From contig JADJNW010000015.1 in assembly GCA_016714085.1 (NCBI GenBank), positions 186,001-250,000 of the forward strand: a DNA stretch of 64,000 nt. The letters run 5' to 3'. Below the pieces are notes generated by a model. It ran no database searches. It was not told the origin of the DNA and was given only the letters and a program-made list of their open reading frames with translations. The translations under genes and the position numbers were made by a program. This DNA is from Saprospiraceae bacterium (GTDB lineage Bacteria > Bacteroidota > Bacteroidia > Chitinophagales > Saprospiraceae). Positions 1 through 8,498 of the stretch are shown here, one piece after another; position 1 is the first letter of the stretch; the number at the start of each line of letters is the position of its first letter.

Positions 1-741
1 ATCGTATTGCTGGTGGGCTTGCGCATCATCAACAAAATAGCAGACTGGCTAAGTCGAGGGATGAAACGCAGCGGCCTCGGCGATGATATTCGGCCATTCC
101 TGGCTTCAATGTTGAGTTTCATGCTCAAAATGCTATTGATTTTTAGTGTGGCAGGGATTATTGGTATTGAAACGACTTCTTTTGTAGCGGTGCTGGCTGC
201 CGCGGGTTTCGCGGTGGGTATGGCATTGCAGGGTAGCTTGAGTAATTTTGCAGCAGGTGTTTTGATCTTGATTTTTCGGCCTTATAAAGTAGGGGATTTG
301 ATTCAGGTAGAAAGCCAGATTGGTCATGTACGCGAGATTCAAATGCTTAATACGGTGATTATTACACTTGATAATCGCACCGTTATTATTCCAAATGCAA
401 TGGCTATTAGCGGCATTATTACAAATCTTTCCGCACAAAAGCATCTGCGGATTGATTTAAAAGTAGCAATTTCGTACGAAGAGAATTTTGAAAAAATTCG
501 TGAAATTATTTTGGAGGTATTGAAAACAACGCCCAAAGTCTTGGAAGACCCCGCGCCATTTGTAGGCATCGAGACGTTTGATTCGCATAATTTAGTGCTG
601 GCAGTGCGGCCGTATGCAACCGTAGAAGACTACTGGGACGTGTACTTTGAAGTGTATCGTCTCGTAAAACAAGCATTGGGTGAGCATAATGTAAAAATTG
701 CCTACCCTGAAGGCGTTCAAATTGGTCAAATAGCAATGTAA
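1..741 (+). CDS. MscS-family mechanosensitive channel, 5' end cut off by window
   Basis: Small-conductance mechanosensitive channel of the inner membrane, which releases solutes on hypo-osmotic shock. The frame is open from the first base, and the only early start is a TTG at 7, so the N-terminus and probably one or more transmembrane helices lie outside the window. Visible are a hydrophobic helix (about residues 30-55), the glycine/alanine-rich pore-lining TM3 (about 58-95, with GFAVGMALQGSLSNFAAG), then the beta-domain that starts at YKVGD and contains the typical VIIPN(A) segment, and the alpha/beta C-terminal domain. The stop overlaps the start of the next gene (TAATG), suggesting translational coupling. 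Family assignment is secure; the paralogue type is not. Confidence 0.9.
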   Translation: MVLLVGLRIINKIADWLSRGMKRSGLGDDIRPFLASMLSFMLKMLLIFSVAGIIGIETTSFVAVLAAAGFAVGMALQGSLSNFAAGVLILIFRPYKVGDLIQVESQIGHVREIQMLNTVIITLDNRTVIIPNAMAISGIITNLSAQKHLRIDLKVAISYEENFEKIREIILEVLKTTPKVLEDPAPFVGIETFDSHNLVLAVRPYATVEDYWDVYFEVYRLVKQALGEHNVKIAYPEGVQIGQIAM

Positions 742-1112
742 TGGAAGTCATTCTTTTTGAAGACAATAGATGTTCTGGAATGGGCGGTGGCACACTGGGA
801 TCGCGTGTTCTGGGGCTTTTGTTACTTCAGAAGAATCTTCATATTCGGCTCACACACAACACTTTAGAAATATCAGGCCGAAACCTTGGTTCTTGGTTTG
901 ATAAATCACTTGGATTGAAACGAAAGATAGCTATTGGCAGAATTACATCTTTTACTCGACGCAGATTGATTGGCGCTTCTATCTTTGATATTGATTATAT
1001 AGATGACCTTGGGCTGGTACAAGAAATTACGTTGCTTTCCAGCAAATCGAATGAATTTCATCAAACGCTAATACAGCATACAGATTTACCACAGCATTTA
1101 AAGCAATTCTAA
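741..1112 (+). CDS. hypothetical protein, 123 aa, coupled to the MscS gene
   Basis: Not recognised. The ATG at 741 shares one base with the MscS stop codon, so the two genes are very likely cotranscribed and translationally coupled. The sequence has no convincing signal peptide or membrane helix. It is rich in beta-type segments with many arginines in the middle (SFTRRRLIGA, residues 70-79), which resembles small PH-like or membrane-proximal regulatory folds, but that is only an impression. A role linked to the channel is inferred from the overlap alone. Confidence 0.6.
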   Translation: MEVILFEDNRCSGMGGGTLGSRVLGLLLLQKNLHIRLTHNTLEISGRNLGSWFDKSLGLKRKIAIGRITSFTRRRLIGASIFDIDYIDDLGLVQEITLLSSKSNEFHQTLIQHTDLPQHLKQF

Positions 1113-1142
1113 TTTTTATATAATAAAATCAATTCTATAGTA

Positions 1143-1655
1143 ATGAAAAATATTGCATTAATTAATTTATTCATATTATTATCAATATTTACTTTTGCTC
1201 AAAGTAATTATATCGTTGAAAGCCAGCAAAAACTGAAAAATGCGACCGCCTATACCCTTGAAATCGCTGAATTGATGCCGGAGGAATATTATGATTTTAA
1301 GCCCGTTGCCGAAGAAATGAGTTTTAAAGAACAATTATTACATATTACAGGAAATGCCAATTGGCTGACCAGCAGTTATTTAGGTGGCAAAGCATTGACA
1401 CAGGATTTGAGAAAGAAAGATTACACCAAAGCGGAGGTGATTGCCATTATGAAAGAAGGTTTTGCAAATGCTGCCGAAGCTTTAGCCAATATAAAATCCG
1501 AGCAATTGGAAGAACCTGTAAAGTTTTTTGCAGGGGATATGAATAAACGTCAGATTATGACTTTATTAAATGATCATCATACGCATCATCGCGGACAAAT
1601 CATTGTTTATCTGCGTTTGAAAGGTATCAAGCCGCCACAGTATAAAGGCTGGTAA
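1143..1655 (+). CDS. DinB-family protein with signal peptide
   Basis: Four-helix-bundle protein of the DinB/YfiT superfamily, putative metal-dependent enzymes, many acting in thiol-dependent detoxification. An N-terminal signal peptide ends near residue 19 (FTFAQ), so it is exported. The family's histidine ligands are visible: LLHITGNANWL around residues 65-75 and HHTHHRGQ near residue 145, followed by the common ending LRLKGIKPP. Length (170 aa) is normal. The start is the ATG after an AT-rich leader. Substrate unknown. A second, cytoplasmic DinB protein lies at 15651. Confidence 0.85.
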   Translation: MKNIALINLFILLSIFTFAQSNYIVESQQKLKNATAYTLEIAELMPEEYYDFKPVAEEMSFKEQLLHITGNANWLTSSYLGGKALTQDLRKKDYTKAEVIAIMKEGFANAAEALANIKSEQLEEPVKFFAGDMNKRQIMTLLNDHHTHHRGQIIVYLRLKGIKPPQYKGW

Positions 1656-1657
1656 TT

Positions 1658-2134
1658 TTGAATTTAATACTGAATAAAACTTTACATTCAACATTCAACA
1701 TTCAACATTCAACATTGAATCAACAACCATTTCATTTAGCTTTTCCGGTAAAAGATTTAGCGCAAACGCGCAATTTTTATGAAGGATTGCTTGGCTGCAA
1801 GGTCGGGCGAACCGCTGAGCGTTGGATCGATTTTGATTTTTACGGGCATCAGATTTCTGCTCATTTGACAGAGCAAGATATCAAAGAACCTGCGGCTAAC
1901 CCCGTGGATGGCAAGCAAGTACCCATTAAACATTTTGGTGCTATATTGACAATGGAACAGTGGGAAACCTTAGCTGAAAAACTCAAGGCGCATAGCATTG
2001 AATTTATTATAGAACCTTATATTCGTTTTAAAGGCGAAGTAGGAGAGCAAGCCACCATGTTTTTCTTTGATCCGAGCGGGAATGCTTTAGAATTCAAGGC
2101 TTTCAGGGATTTTAATCAGATTTTTGCATCCTGA
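1658..2134 (+). CDS. VOC-family (glyoxalase/dioxygenase fold) protein
   Basis: Vicinal oxygen chelate fold protein. The conserved part begins at FHLAFPVKDL, with RNFYEGLLG (first beta-alpha-beta unit), and ends with MFFFDPSGNALEFKAF, which supplies the typical C-terminal glutamate ligand. Such proteins act as glyoxalases, dioxygenases or resistance enzymes; the substrate cannot be read here. There is no ATG before the domain. TTG at 1658 gives an N-terminus translated from the heptamer array, while TTG at 1715, inside the last repeat unit, would start just before the domain. It lies 2 bp after the DinB stop, so probably the same operon. Confidence 0.8.
   Translation: MNLILNKTLHSTFNIQHSTLNQQPFHLAFPVKDLAQTRNFYEGLLGCKVGRTAERWIDFDFYGHQISAHLTEQDIKEPAANPVDGKQVPIKHFGAILTMEQWETLAEKLKAHSIEFIIEPYIRFKGEVGEQATMFFFDPSGNALEFKAFRDFNQIFAS
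1685..1719. repeat. heptanucleotide tandem array (CATTCAA x4 + CATTGAA)
   Basis: Five back-to-back 7-bp units; the last differs at one base. The array lies at the very 5' end of the VOC gene's open frame, between any start at 1658 and the conserved domain. Seven is not a multiple of three, so gain or loss of a unit would shift the frame of a product started upstream of it. Confidence 0.9.
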
Positions 2135-2212
2135 CTTTTTAATGTAGGGTAAAAAACTTTACATAAATTTTAGTTTTGCTAAAAAATTGTAAGTGACGGA
2201 TAAAAATTTTTG

Positions 2213-2303
2213 ATAAGTTATTTTGACATTGAAAAAATGGTGAAGTAAGTGACTAAAAGGAGGTTACAAGCTATTTCTTTCAATGTCTCAAAAAAATAAC
2301 TTA
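2213..2303. repeat. imperfect inverted repeat, 91 bp, upstream of T9SS gene
   Basis: Left arm 2213-2234 (ATAAGTTATTTTGACATTGA...) is mirrored by right arm 2278-2303, with a few extra A residues in the right arm. The loop of about 43 bp contains AGGAGGTTAC. It could be a small MITE-like remnant or a long mRNA hairpin in the leader of the gene at 2357. A -7-type box TAGTTTTG lies at 2171-2178, without a clear TTTG 19 bp upstream. Confidence 0.6.
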
Positions 2304-2356
2304 TTGAAAATTCCGTCGAACTAAGTAAAGTCCTATTTTTATTCAAAATAAAAAAA

Positions 2357-4411
2357 ATGCAAAAAATCATTATAAGTCTTGTGTTAGCGTTTTTATTATG
2401 TGCAATTGGCGCTTACGGACAGACTTGTAATGGCTCGGTAGGAGATAATATTTTTACCGATGGCAGTTTTGCCTTTGGCGATGATAATGTTTTGCAAGTT
2501 GATCCGCGCCTTGCGCCCGGCTACAGTTATGCGCGTTTTCCGCCGCCCAATGATGGCTCTTATTGCATTACGAATAACACGACGTCCTGGGGCAGTTTTG
2601 CTGCGATTGACTGGATTGATATTAAAGATAATAGTAATGATCCTCGCGGTTATATGATGGTTGTGAATGCAAGCTTCTCGCCGGGTTTATTCTATGAAAA
2701 AACGGTAACTGTTTGTGGCAGTACGAATTATGAATTCTCAGCGGATGTAATATCTATGAACGACCCCAGTCGAGGCACCGGTTTTATTGCACCGAATGTA
2801 TCCTTTCTGATTAATGGCGAGGTGAAATTTAGCACAGGCAATGTGCCGATTGATACGCGCTGGCATACCTACGGCTTTACTTTTACAACCGATCCCGATG
2901 CTACCGAGATCAAGCTATCTTTGCGCAATAACGCGCCTGGCGGCTTTGGCAATGACCTGGCATTGGATAACATTACATTCCGACCCTGCGGCCCTACGGT
3001 GGTGCTGATCGATACTTCCGGTTTTTGTACAACGCGGCAAGATATTACGATTGGTTCACAAGTGATTGGCTCGGCATTTCAAAATCCTGTTTTTCAATGG
3101 CAGCAAAGTTCGACCGGAAATGGCGGCTGGCTTGATATTCCTGGTGAAAATGGCAATAGTTTAACCGTATCTACTCCTGCTGATGGGCAATACTTTCGCT
3201 TGACCGTGTCGAGTTCAGCAGCAAATATAATGCAATCCAATTGCCGAATTGTGTCGAATCCTACCCGCGTGACCTACCAACCAGAGCGCAGCGATACTAT
3301 TCTAAGAACAATTTGTAAAGGCGATACGATTCGACTTGGCGATATGCCTGTTTTTCAAGCTGGAATCGTTGCTATTACTAGCAAAGCGGTGAATGATTGC
3401 GACAGCGTGACCACTTTTTCAATAATCGTAGAAGATTTATCTGATTTTCAGATTGATGGCGAGGGTATTCTATGCAAAGGAGAAACAAATACGCTTGATG
3501 CGGGCGATTTCGCAAAATACACTTGGTCGAACGGCGCGAGTACGCCAGATTTGGACATTCATATGCCAGGAATTTATGGCGTGACGGTCACTTCGGTGAA
3601 CGGCTGCGTTGGGCAAGACACGATTCAAGTAAATAATTCTGAAATCAGCGATTTTGATTTAATATTAAAACCTCCGATTTGTTCTTACAGTCGCGATGGA
3701 AGTATTGAAATTACTGGGCTACAAGGCGATTCGCCACCTTATGAATTTTCGATTAATGGGCAAGCATTTCAATCAGATCTTCAATTTCTCGATATTCCCG
3801 GTGGAGATTATGAAATTGTAGTAAAAAATACCAATGGCTGCACCCTTACAAAAACAGTGACATTGAAAGCGCCGCCAATATTCGCGGTGCGGCTGGATTC
3901 ATCTTTGACGATTAACCTGGGCGATAGCCTTATATTAAGTGCAATTAGCAAAGCGGTGATTGCGAGTTATAACTGGAATCCGCCGGATGCCTTGAGTTGC
4001 GTTGATTGCGCGGAGCCGCTGGCAAAGCCTTTGCGCACGACCACATTCACTCTAATTGCCACAAATACAGTCGGTTGTGAGGCAAGCGATTCGCTTACTA
4101 TTTTTGTTAACAACCCAATGCGCGTGTATGCACCGAATGTTTTTTCGCCAAATGGAGATGGCGTCAATGATTATTTTCAACTCTTCCCGAGTAGAGAAGT
4201 GGATGTAATTCTTGACTTGCAGATTTTCGACCGCTGGGGCAATCTGCTTTTTGCAGGCAATAATGATATTACTGATAATAAAATCCTGAGATGGGACGGC
4301 AGCTTTAATGCAAAACCAATGCAAATAGGCGTTTATGTTTGGACGGCCCGCGTTCGATTTATTGATGATACAATCTCAAATTTGTCAGGCGATGTGACGC
4401 TAATCCGATAA
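2357..4411 (+). CDS. T9SS-secreted multidomain protein with gliding-motility-type (CHU_C) C-terminus
   Basis: Secreted cell-surface protein of 684 aa. A signal peptide (about residues 1-21, ending GAYGQ) is followed by a beta-sandwich of carbohydrate-binding type (about 25-210), Ig/PKD-like segments (220-470), a SprB-like stretch (YEFSINGQAFQSD, about 460-505) and the C-terminal type-B T9SS sorting domain. The latter shows its hallmark PNVFSPNGDGVNDYF and IFDRWGNLLF followed by RWDG and GVYVW. Such proteins cross the outer membrane through the type IX system and serve in adhesion or gliding. Its last 12 bp overlap the 3' end of the convergent permease gene. No catalytic domain is evident. Confidence 0.88.
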   Translation: MQKIIISLVLAFLLCAIGAYGQTCNGSVGDNIFTDGSFAFGDDNVLQVDPRLAPGYSYARFPPPNDGSYCITNNTTSWGSFAAIDWIDIKDNSNDPRGYMMVVNASFSPGLFYEKTVTVCGSTNYEFSADVISMNDPSRGTGFIAPNVSFLINGEVKFSTGNVPIDTRWHTYGFTFTTDPDATEIKLSLRNNAPGGFGNDLALDNITFRPCGPTVVLIDTSGFCTTRQDITIGSQVIGSAFQNPVFQWQQSSTGNGGWLDIPGENGNSLTVSTPADGQYFRLTVSSSAANIMQSNCRIVSNPTRVTYQPERSDTILRTICKGDTIRLGDMPVFQAGIVAITSKAVNDCDSVTTFSIIVEDLSDFQIDGEGILCKGETNTLDAGDFAKYTWSNGASTPDLDIHMPGIYGVTVTSVNGCVGQDTIQVNNSEISDFDLILKPPICSYSRDGSIEITGLQGDSPPYEFSINGQAFQSDLQFLDIPGGDYEIVVKNTNGCTLTKTVTLKAPPIFAVRLDSSLTINLGDSLILSAISKAVIASYNWNPPDALSCVDCAEPLAKPLRTTTFTLIATNTVGCEASDSLTIFVNNPMRVYAPNVFSPNGDGVNDYFQLFPSREVDVILDLQIFDRWGNLLFAGNNDITDNKILRWDGSFNAKPMQIGVYVWTARVRFIDDTISNLSGDVTLIR

Positions 4412-5718
4412 AGGTTTTGGCATTTTAAACAACCAAAAAACAAGGATTCCAAGTGCTGTCAAAGCCAATCCCGCTAAGGCTTGGGTGGGTCTTTGAATCA
4501 ACGTATTGATGACAAAAGCCGCCGAAATACCAACAAAAATAAGCGGTACAATCGGGTAAGCGAAAGTGCGATAAGGGCGTTCCACTTCTTTGCGCTTGGC
4601 GCGAAAAACGAATACACAAGCACCTGCCAAGCCCATAAATAGAATATCCATAAATGTTACATAAGTAATTAAATTACTAAATGTTCCCCAGAATAATAAT
4701 AATAAAATTGCCCAAACTGCCTGTGTAATCATCGCATACGCGGGCGTGCGGAAGCGCGGATGCACGAATGCCAACTGTTTGAAAAAAATACCATCTTGAG
4801 CCATTGCAAAATAAATGCGCGGCGCGCTCATTGTGTAAATGCCAATCGTGCCGAAAATAGAAATGGCTATCGCAATAGCGACCAATTTTCCGCCGAAAGA
4901 AAAAACCGAACCAATCGCGTCACCAGCAACCCTTGTAGAATTGGCAATTTCCGGCAAAGGCAGTAGCAGCATATAGCCAGATTAATAGCAAGATAAGCAA
5001 CCGTCACGATCAAAGCGCCGAATAGCATCGCGCGGGGCACAGTTTTAGAGGCATTGATTGCTTCACCCGCGAGATACGACGCATGATGCCAGCCTCCAAA
5101 CGACCATAAAACCCCAATCAATCCTATCAATAAGGCGCTGCCGAGATTGGGAGGTGTATTTTCAAGAAGCGAAAAGCTGAGTTGTACTTTTTCAGGGCTA
5201 TAAAATAGGAATCCGACCATAATAATTGCCAGCATTGCCAACAGTTTCAAGCCCGTGAAAACATTGGCGAACCATTGGCTGACATCTACACCAATGACGT
5301 TAATCCCTGTCAGCCCTGCTATTACGATTATTGCTAATATAATCTTTCCATTCGCGTCCAGTGGAAAAAAATAAGTCATATACTCCGCCAATGCCATGCC
5401 CAGCGCTGCCAGTGCGCCAGTATTAATAACCAACAAGGTAATCCAGCCATATAAAAAACCAATTTCCTTGCCAAAGGCTTCTTTCAAGAAAACATACACC
5501 CCTCCGGCTTTTGGAAACATACCGCCCAATTCTGCAAACGTCAAGGCCCCAGTCAATGCAATCACACCACCCAGCGCCCAAATCAATAATACAAATCCAT
5601 GATGCGGAACTGCCTGAACAACTTGATATGGTGTAACAAAAATCCCAGAACCGATGCTTGAACCAACGGCAATCATGGTCAGGCCGTAAAGGGTTAGTTT
5701 TTTCTTTAATTCACTCAT
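4400..5718 (-). CDS. APC-superfamily amino acid permease (single frameshift)
   Basis: Inner-membrane amino acid transporter of the APC family, about 440 aa and 12 helices once joined. The start is the ATG at 5716-5718 (MSELKKKLTLYG), with the diagnostic first helix GSSIGSGIFVTPY. The frame breaks near 4979: the upstream part runs to AYLAINLA and the downstream part resumes at YMLLLPLPEIANSTR. One extra base there restores an unbroken protein, so a sequencing error or a recent mutation is likely. The C-terminal half contains SAPRIYFAMAQDGIFFK. The 3' end overlaps the convergent T9SS gene by 12 bp. Substrate not predictable. Confidence 0.85.
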
Positions 5719-5743
5719 TGATATTATGATGTAGTTATGTAGC

Positions 5744-5805
5744 GATGTTGTGATATTATGATGTAATGATATTGTGGCTTCACTAAATAACCATATCACA
5801 ACATC
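5744..5805. repeat. 13-bp perfect inverted repeat inside AT-rich ATG/ATC-type simple sequence
   Basis: GATGTTGTGATAT (5744-5756) and ATATCACAACATC (5793-5805) are exact reverse complements 36 bp apart. The surrounding 5719-5830 is low-complexity sequence built from GATRTTATGATGTA-like words. It lies between two minus-strand transporter genes, upstream of the permease start, and can form a hairpin in the permease leader. Confidence 0.7.
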
Positions 5806-5831
5806 ATCAAATCACTAAATCATCATATATT

Positions 5832-7355
5832 TCAAAAAAGCCATTTCACCAAAGGATAAACAATAAAGATATTGAGTATAATAGATAAAATATCTAACCA
5901 AAAACCGACTTTGACCATTTGCGCGATTTTGATATGCCCGCTCGCAAACACAATGGCATTGGGCGGAGTGGACATCGGCAACATAAATCCTGCGCTCGCT
6001 GCCAGCGTCACCGGGATGCACACTTCAAAAGGATTCATACCCAAACCTTGAGCCATTGCGCCGACCACCGGCAGGAAGACGGTCACTTGCGCCACATTCG
6101 ACATAATCTCTGTCAAGAATACTGAAATCGTGACCAAAGCCGCTACCACCAGCCATTCTGAATACGTAGAATTAGCAAATTGATCGCCAATCAATTGAAT
6201 GATACCAGTGCTTTCCAGCGCATCCGCGAGGCTAAGTCCGCCACCAAACAAAAGCAAGATTCCCCAGGGTAATTTTTCTGTATCACGCCATTCCAACACA
6301 TGAAGCCCTTTTTTAAAATTAGTAGGAATAATAAATAAAGCGACAGCTGCCATTATAGCAATTACTTCATCGGATAGCTTTAAATAAGGCGGTTTACCAA
6401 CTTGTTCTAAAGTAAATAATTGAAGATTATTAATCAGGATTGTTTCATAAAACCAATTCGTGAATTGTATAAGCGGTACACGCAGCATCCAAAGCAAAGC
6501 CGCGCCAATAAAGACGATCAGCGTGCGTTTTTCACCAAGATTCATTTTGCCAAGCGATTTTACTTCATCTTTAATCAATTGCTCCGCACCTTCAAAACGA
6601 CCCAGATTATTGCGATACATTACTTTGACAATCAATAAATAAGATATAATAAGCATTGCTAATGAAAATGGCAAAGCCGCAACCAACCAGCGCATAAAAC
6701 TCACTTCATAGTCAAATGCTTCGCGCAGGTAGCCCGCCGCCACTACGTTTGGGGGAGTTCCAATCACGGTACCCATTCCGCCAATACTGGCAGCATACGT
6801 AATCGCCAAGAGAATACCCAATGCAAAAAATTGTTTGTTTTTATCAGTAGTTTCTCCGTTTTCACCTGTCAAAAGATTAATAACGGAGAGCGCAATCGGT
6901 AGCATTAGTACCGTCGTAGCGGTATTGCTGATCCACATACTAAGGAAAAAAGTAGCGAGAAAAAAGCCAAGAATAATGCCATTCGCATTCGTACCGACCA
7001 ATTTTACAATATTCAAAGCGATGCGCCGATGCAAATGCCATTTTTCCATCGCCAGCGCAATCATAAACCCACCCATAAACAAAAAAACGACCGGATTGGC
7101 ATAAGGGGCAGTGGCTGCGCGAAGATTGCTCACGCCTAAAATGGGCAGAAAAATAATAGGCAATAGCGCCGTCACCGGCAAGGGCATTGCTTCGGTGACC
7201 CACCAGGTAATCATAAAAGCCGCCAACGCCATCACTTTCCAGGCTTCGGGTGTGATGAATTTTGGGGCAGGTAACAACAAAATAATCAGGAATAACAGCG
7301 GTCCGAGTACTAATCCGATTTTTTTCAACAGCATTGAATAGGGTTTTAATCGCAT
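5832..7355 (-). CDS. SLC13/DASS-family sodium:anion symporter
   Basis: Inner-membrane symporter of the divalent anion:Na+ family (dicarboxylates or sulfate), 507 aa. The first substrate/Na+ motif is intact in MWISNTATTVLMLP. The second repeat reads EIMSNVAQVTVFLP, so SNV replaces the usual SNT. The paired re-entrant loops carry GTPPN (first half) and MSTPPN (second half). About 11 hydrophobic helices are present. The start may be 7355 or the internal ATG seven codons later (MLLKKIG). It lies 113 bp upstream of the permease on the same strand, so cotranscription is possible. Substrate not resolved from sequence. Confidence 0.88.
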   Translation of the reverse strand: MRLKPYSMLLKKIGLVLGPLLFLIILLLPAPKFITPEAWKVMALAAFMITWWVTEAMPLPVTALLPIIFLPILGVSNLRAATAPYANPVVFLFMGGFMIALAMEKWHLHRRIALNIVKLVGTNANGIILGFFLATFFLSMWISNTATTVLMLPIALSVINLLTGENGETTDKNKQFFALGILLAITYAASIGGMGTVIGTPPNVVAAGYLREAFDYEVSFMRWLVAALPFSLAMLIISYLLIVKVMYRNNLGRFEGAEQLIKDEVKSLGKMNLGEKRTLIVFIGAALLWMLRVPLIQFTNWFYETILINNLQLFTLEQVGKPPYLKLSDEVIAIMAAVALFIIPTNFKKGLHVLEWRDTEKLPWGILLLFGGGLSLADALESTGIIQLIGDQFANSTYSEWLVVAALVTISVFLTEIMSNVAQVTVFLPVVGAMAQGLGMNPFEVCIPVTLAASAGFMLPMSTPPNAIVFASGHIKIAQMVKVGFWLDILSIILNIFIVYPLVKWLF

Positions 7356-7405
7356 AAAAATAAGTCAACCAACCCGAAGCACATAGTTAACCGTCTTTAT
7401 AATTC

Positions 7406-7438
7406 AGATGTGGCGCATTTTCAAAATGTGCTACATCT
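7406..7438. repeat. 33-bp intergenic palindrome between divergent genes
   Basis: Arms AGATGTGGCGCATTTT (7406-7421) and AAAATGTGCTACATCT (7423-7438) pair with only two G/A differences, both tolerated as G-U in RNA, around a one-base loop. It lies between the divergent DASS gene and the outer-membrane protein gene. The length and near-zero loop match other palindromes in this window (39175, 43609, 63745). Confidence 0.8.
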
Positions 7439-7469
7439 ATCGAATTTTGTCACCAAATTTCTATCTGAT

Positions 7470-8270
7470 ATGAAAAAGCTTATTTTTCTTCTACTGCTGA
7501 TGACCCTTTGTGCCTGGAATGCTTTGCAAGCGCAGGACGTCATTCACAAGAAAAACGGAGAAACGATTCAAGCGAAAGTCATGGAGGTGGATGAAGATAA
7601 AGTCAAATACCGCATATTTGATGAACCCGATGGACCAACTTACACCATTGACAAATCCCTGTTGCAAAAAATTGTTTTCCAAAGCGGACGCACCGAGGTA
7701 TTCCAGGATAATTTTACAAATCCTGAATTATACAGTGATCAAAGGAAACACGCCATCAAAATTGGCTTCCTATCGCCTTTATTTGGCAATACCAATTTTA
7801 CTTATGAGCGCAACATCAAGCCTGGCCGAAGTTTTGAGACAAAAGTCGGATTTATTGGCTTGGGTAAAAATCTTGATAACCGAGATGCGGCGGGCGTTTT
7901 CTTTAGCGCTACTTATAAATTTTATCGTACGCCCGATTATTATATGCGTGGAATGCGCTACGCGCACATTCTCAAAGGCGGTTACGTGAAGCCCGAATTG
8001 ACTTTTGGCTTTTATGAAGCGGATTTATGGGGGAGTGATTTTAATGGCGAACGCGAGAGAAGAAGCGTTAATTATGGTGCAGTAATGCTCAATTTGGGCA
8101 AACAATGGGTCTATTCCGATATCTTTTTGATTGATATGTTTTTTGGATTTGGCTATGGTTTTGATAATAATGATAATATAGCGGATTATCATTATAACAT
8201 CACCAAAACGGGCGATGGCTTGAACTTCGCTATTGGCGCGGGATTAAATATTGGAATATTATTAAAATAA
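7470..8270 (+). CDS. secreted protein with putative outer-membrane beta-barrel
   Basis: The start is the ATG at 7470, which gives a clean signal peptide (MKKLIFLLLLMTLCAW...QAQ); the longer GTG start at 7410 falls inside a palindrome. The mature part has a small N-terminal domain (DVIHKKNGETIQAKVMEVDE, about residues 23-75) of a kind often seen in Bacteroidota exported proteins. A C-terminal barrel-like region follows, with alternating hydrophobic/aromatic strands (HAIKIGFLSPLFGNTNFTYE to the end). 266 aa. No enzymatic motif. Function unknown; an outer-membrane location is inferred. Confidence 0.75.
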   Translation: MKKLIFLLLLMTLCAWNALQAQDVIHKKNGETIQAKVMEVDEDKVKYRIFDEPDGPTYTIDKSLLQKIVFQSGRTEVFQDNFTNPELYSDQRKHAIKIGFLSPLFGNTNFTYERNIKPGRSFETKVGFIGLGKNLDNRDAAGVFFSATYKFYRTPDYYMRGMRYAHILKGGYVKPELTFGFYEADLWGSDFNGERERRSVNYGAVMLNLGKQWVYSDIFLIDMFFGFGYGFDNNDNIADYHYNITKTGDGLNFAIGAGLNIGILLK

Positions 8271-8498
8271 AAAACTTATATCATTAGTTTTGAAGTAATG
8301 AATTTATTTTGGAGTAGTATTTTGGCGGACCGGCAAAATTGGAGCGGGAGTTTTAATTGGAACTTTGGAGATGCTGTCTTGGTTACTTTGGCGATGAAAA
8401 AATAACAAATAAATTGAGACAATATTCCAATTGTAAAATCTGACAAGCCACGTAATCGCTTAATTGATACGATGAATTTTAATATAAAATATAATTTT

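Noticed and set aside
7410..7469. GTG start extending the OMP gene by 20 codons
   Set aside because: The extension is translated from an intergenic palindrome and hides a perfect signal peptide starting at 7470.
8271..8498. Possible small gene or remnant in the 228-bp gap after the OMP gene
   Set aside because: Only a minus-strand shadow frame with no protein-like features; nothing else seen.
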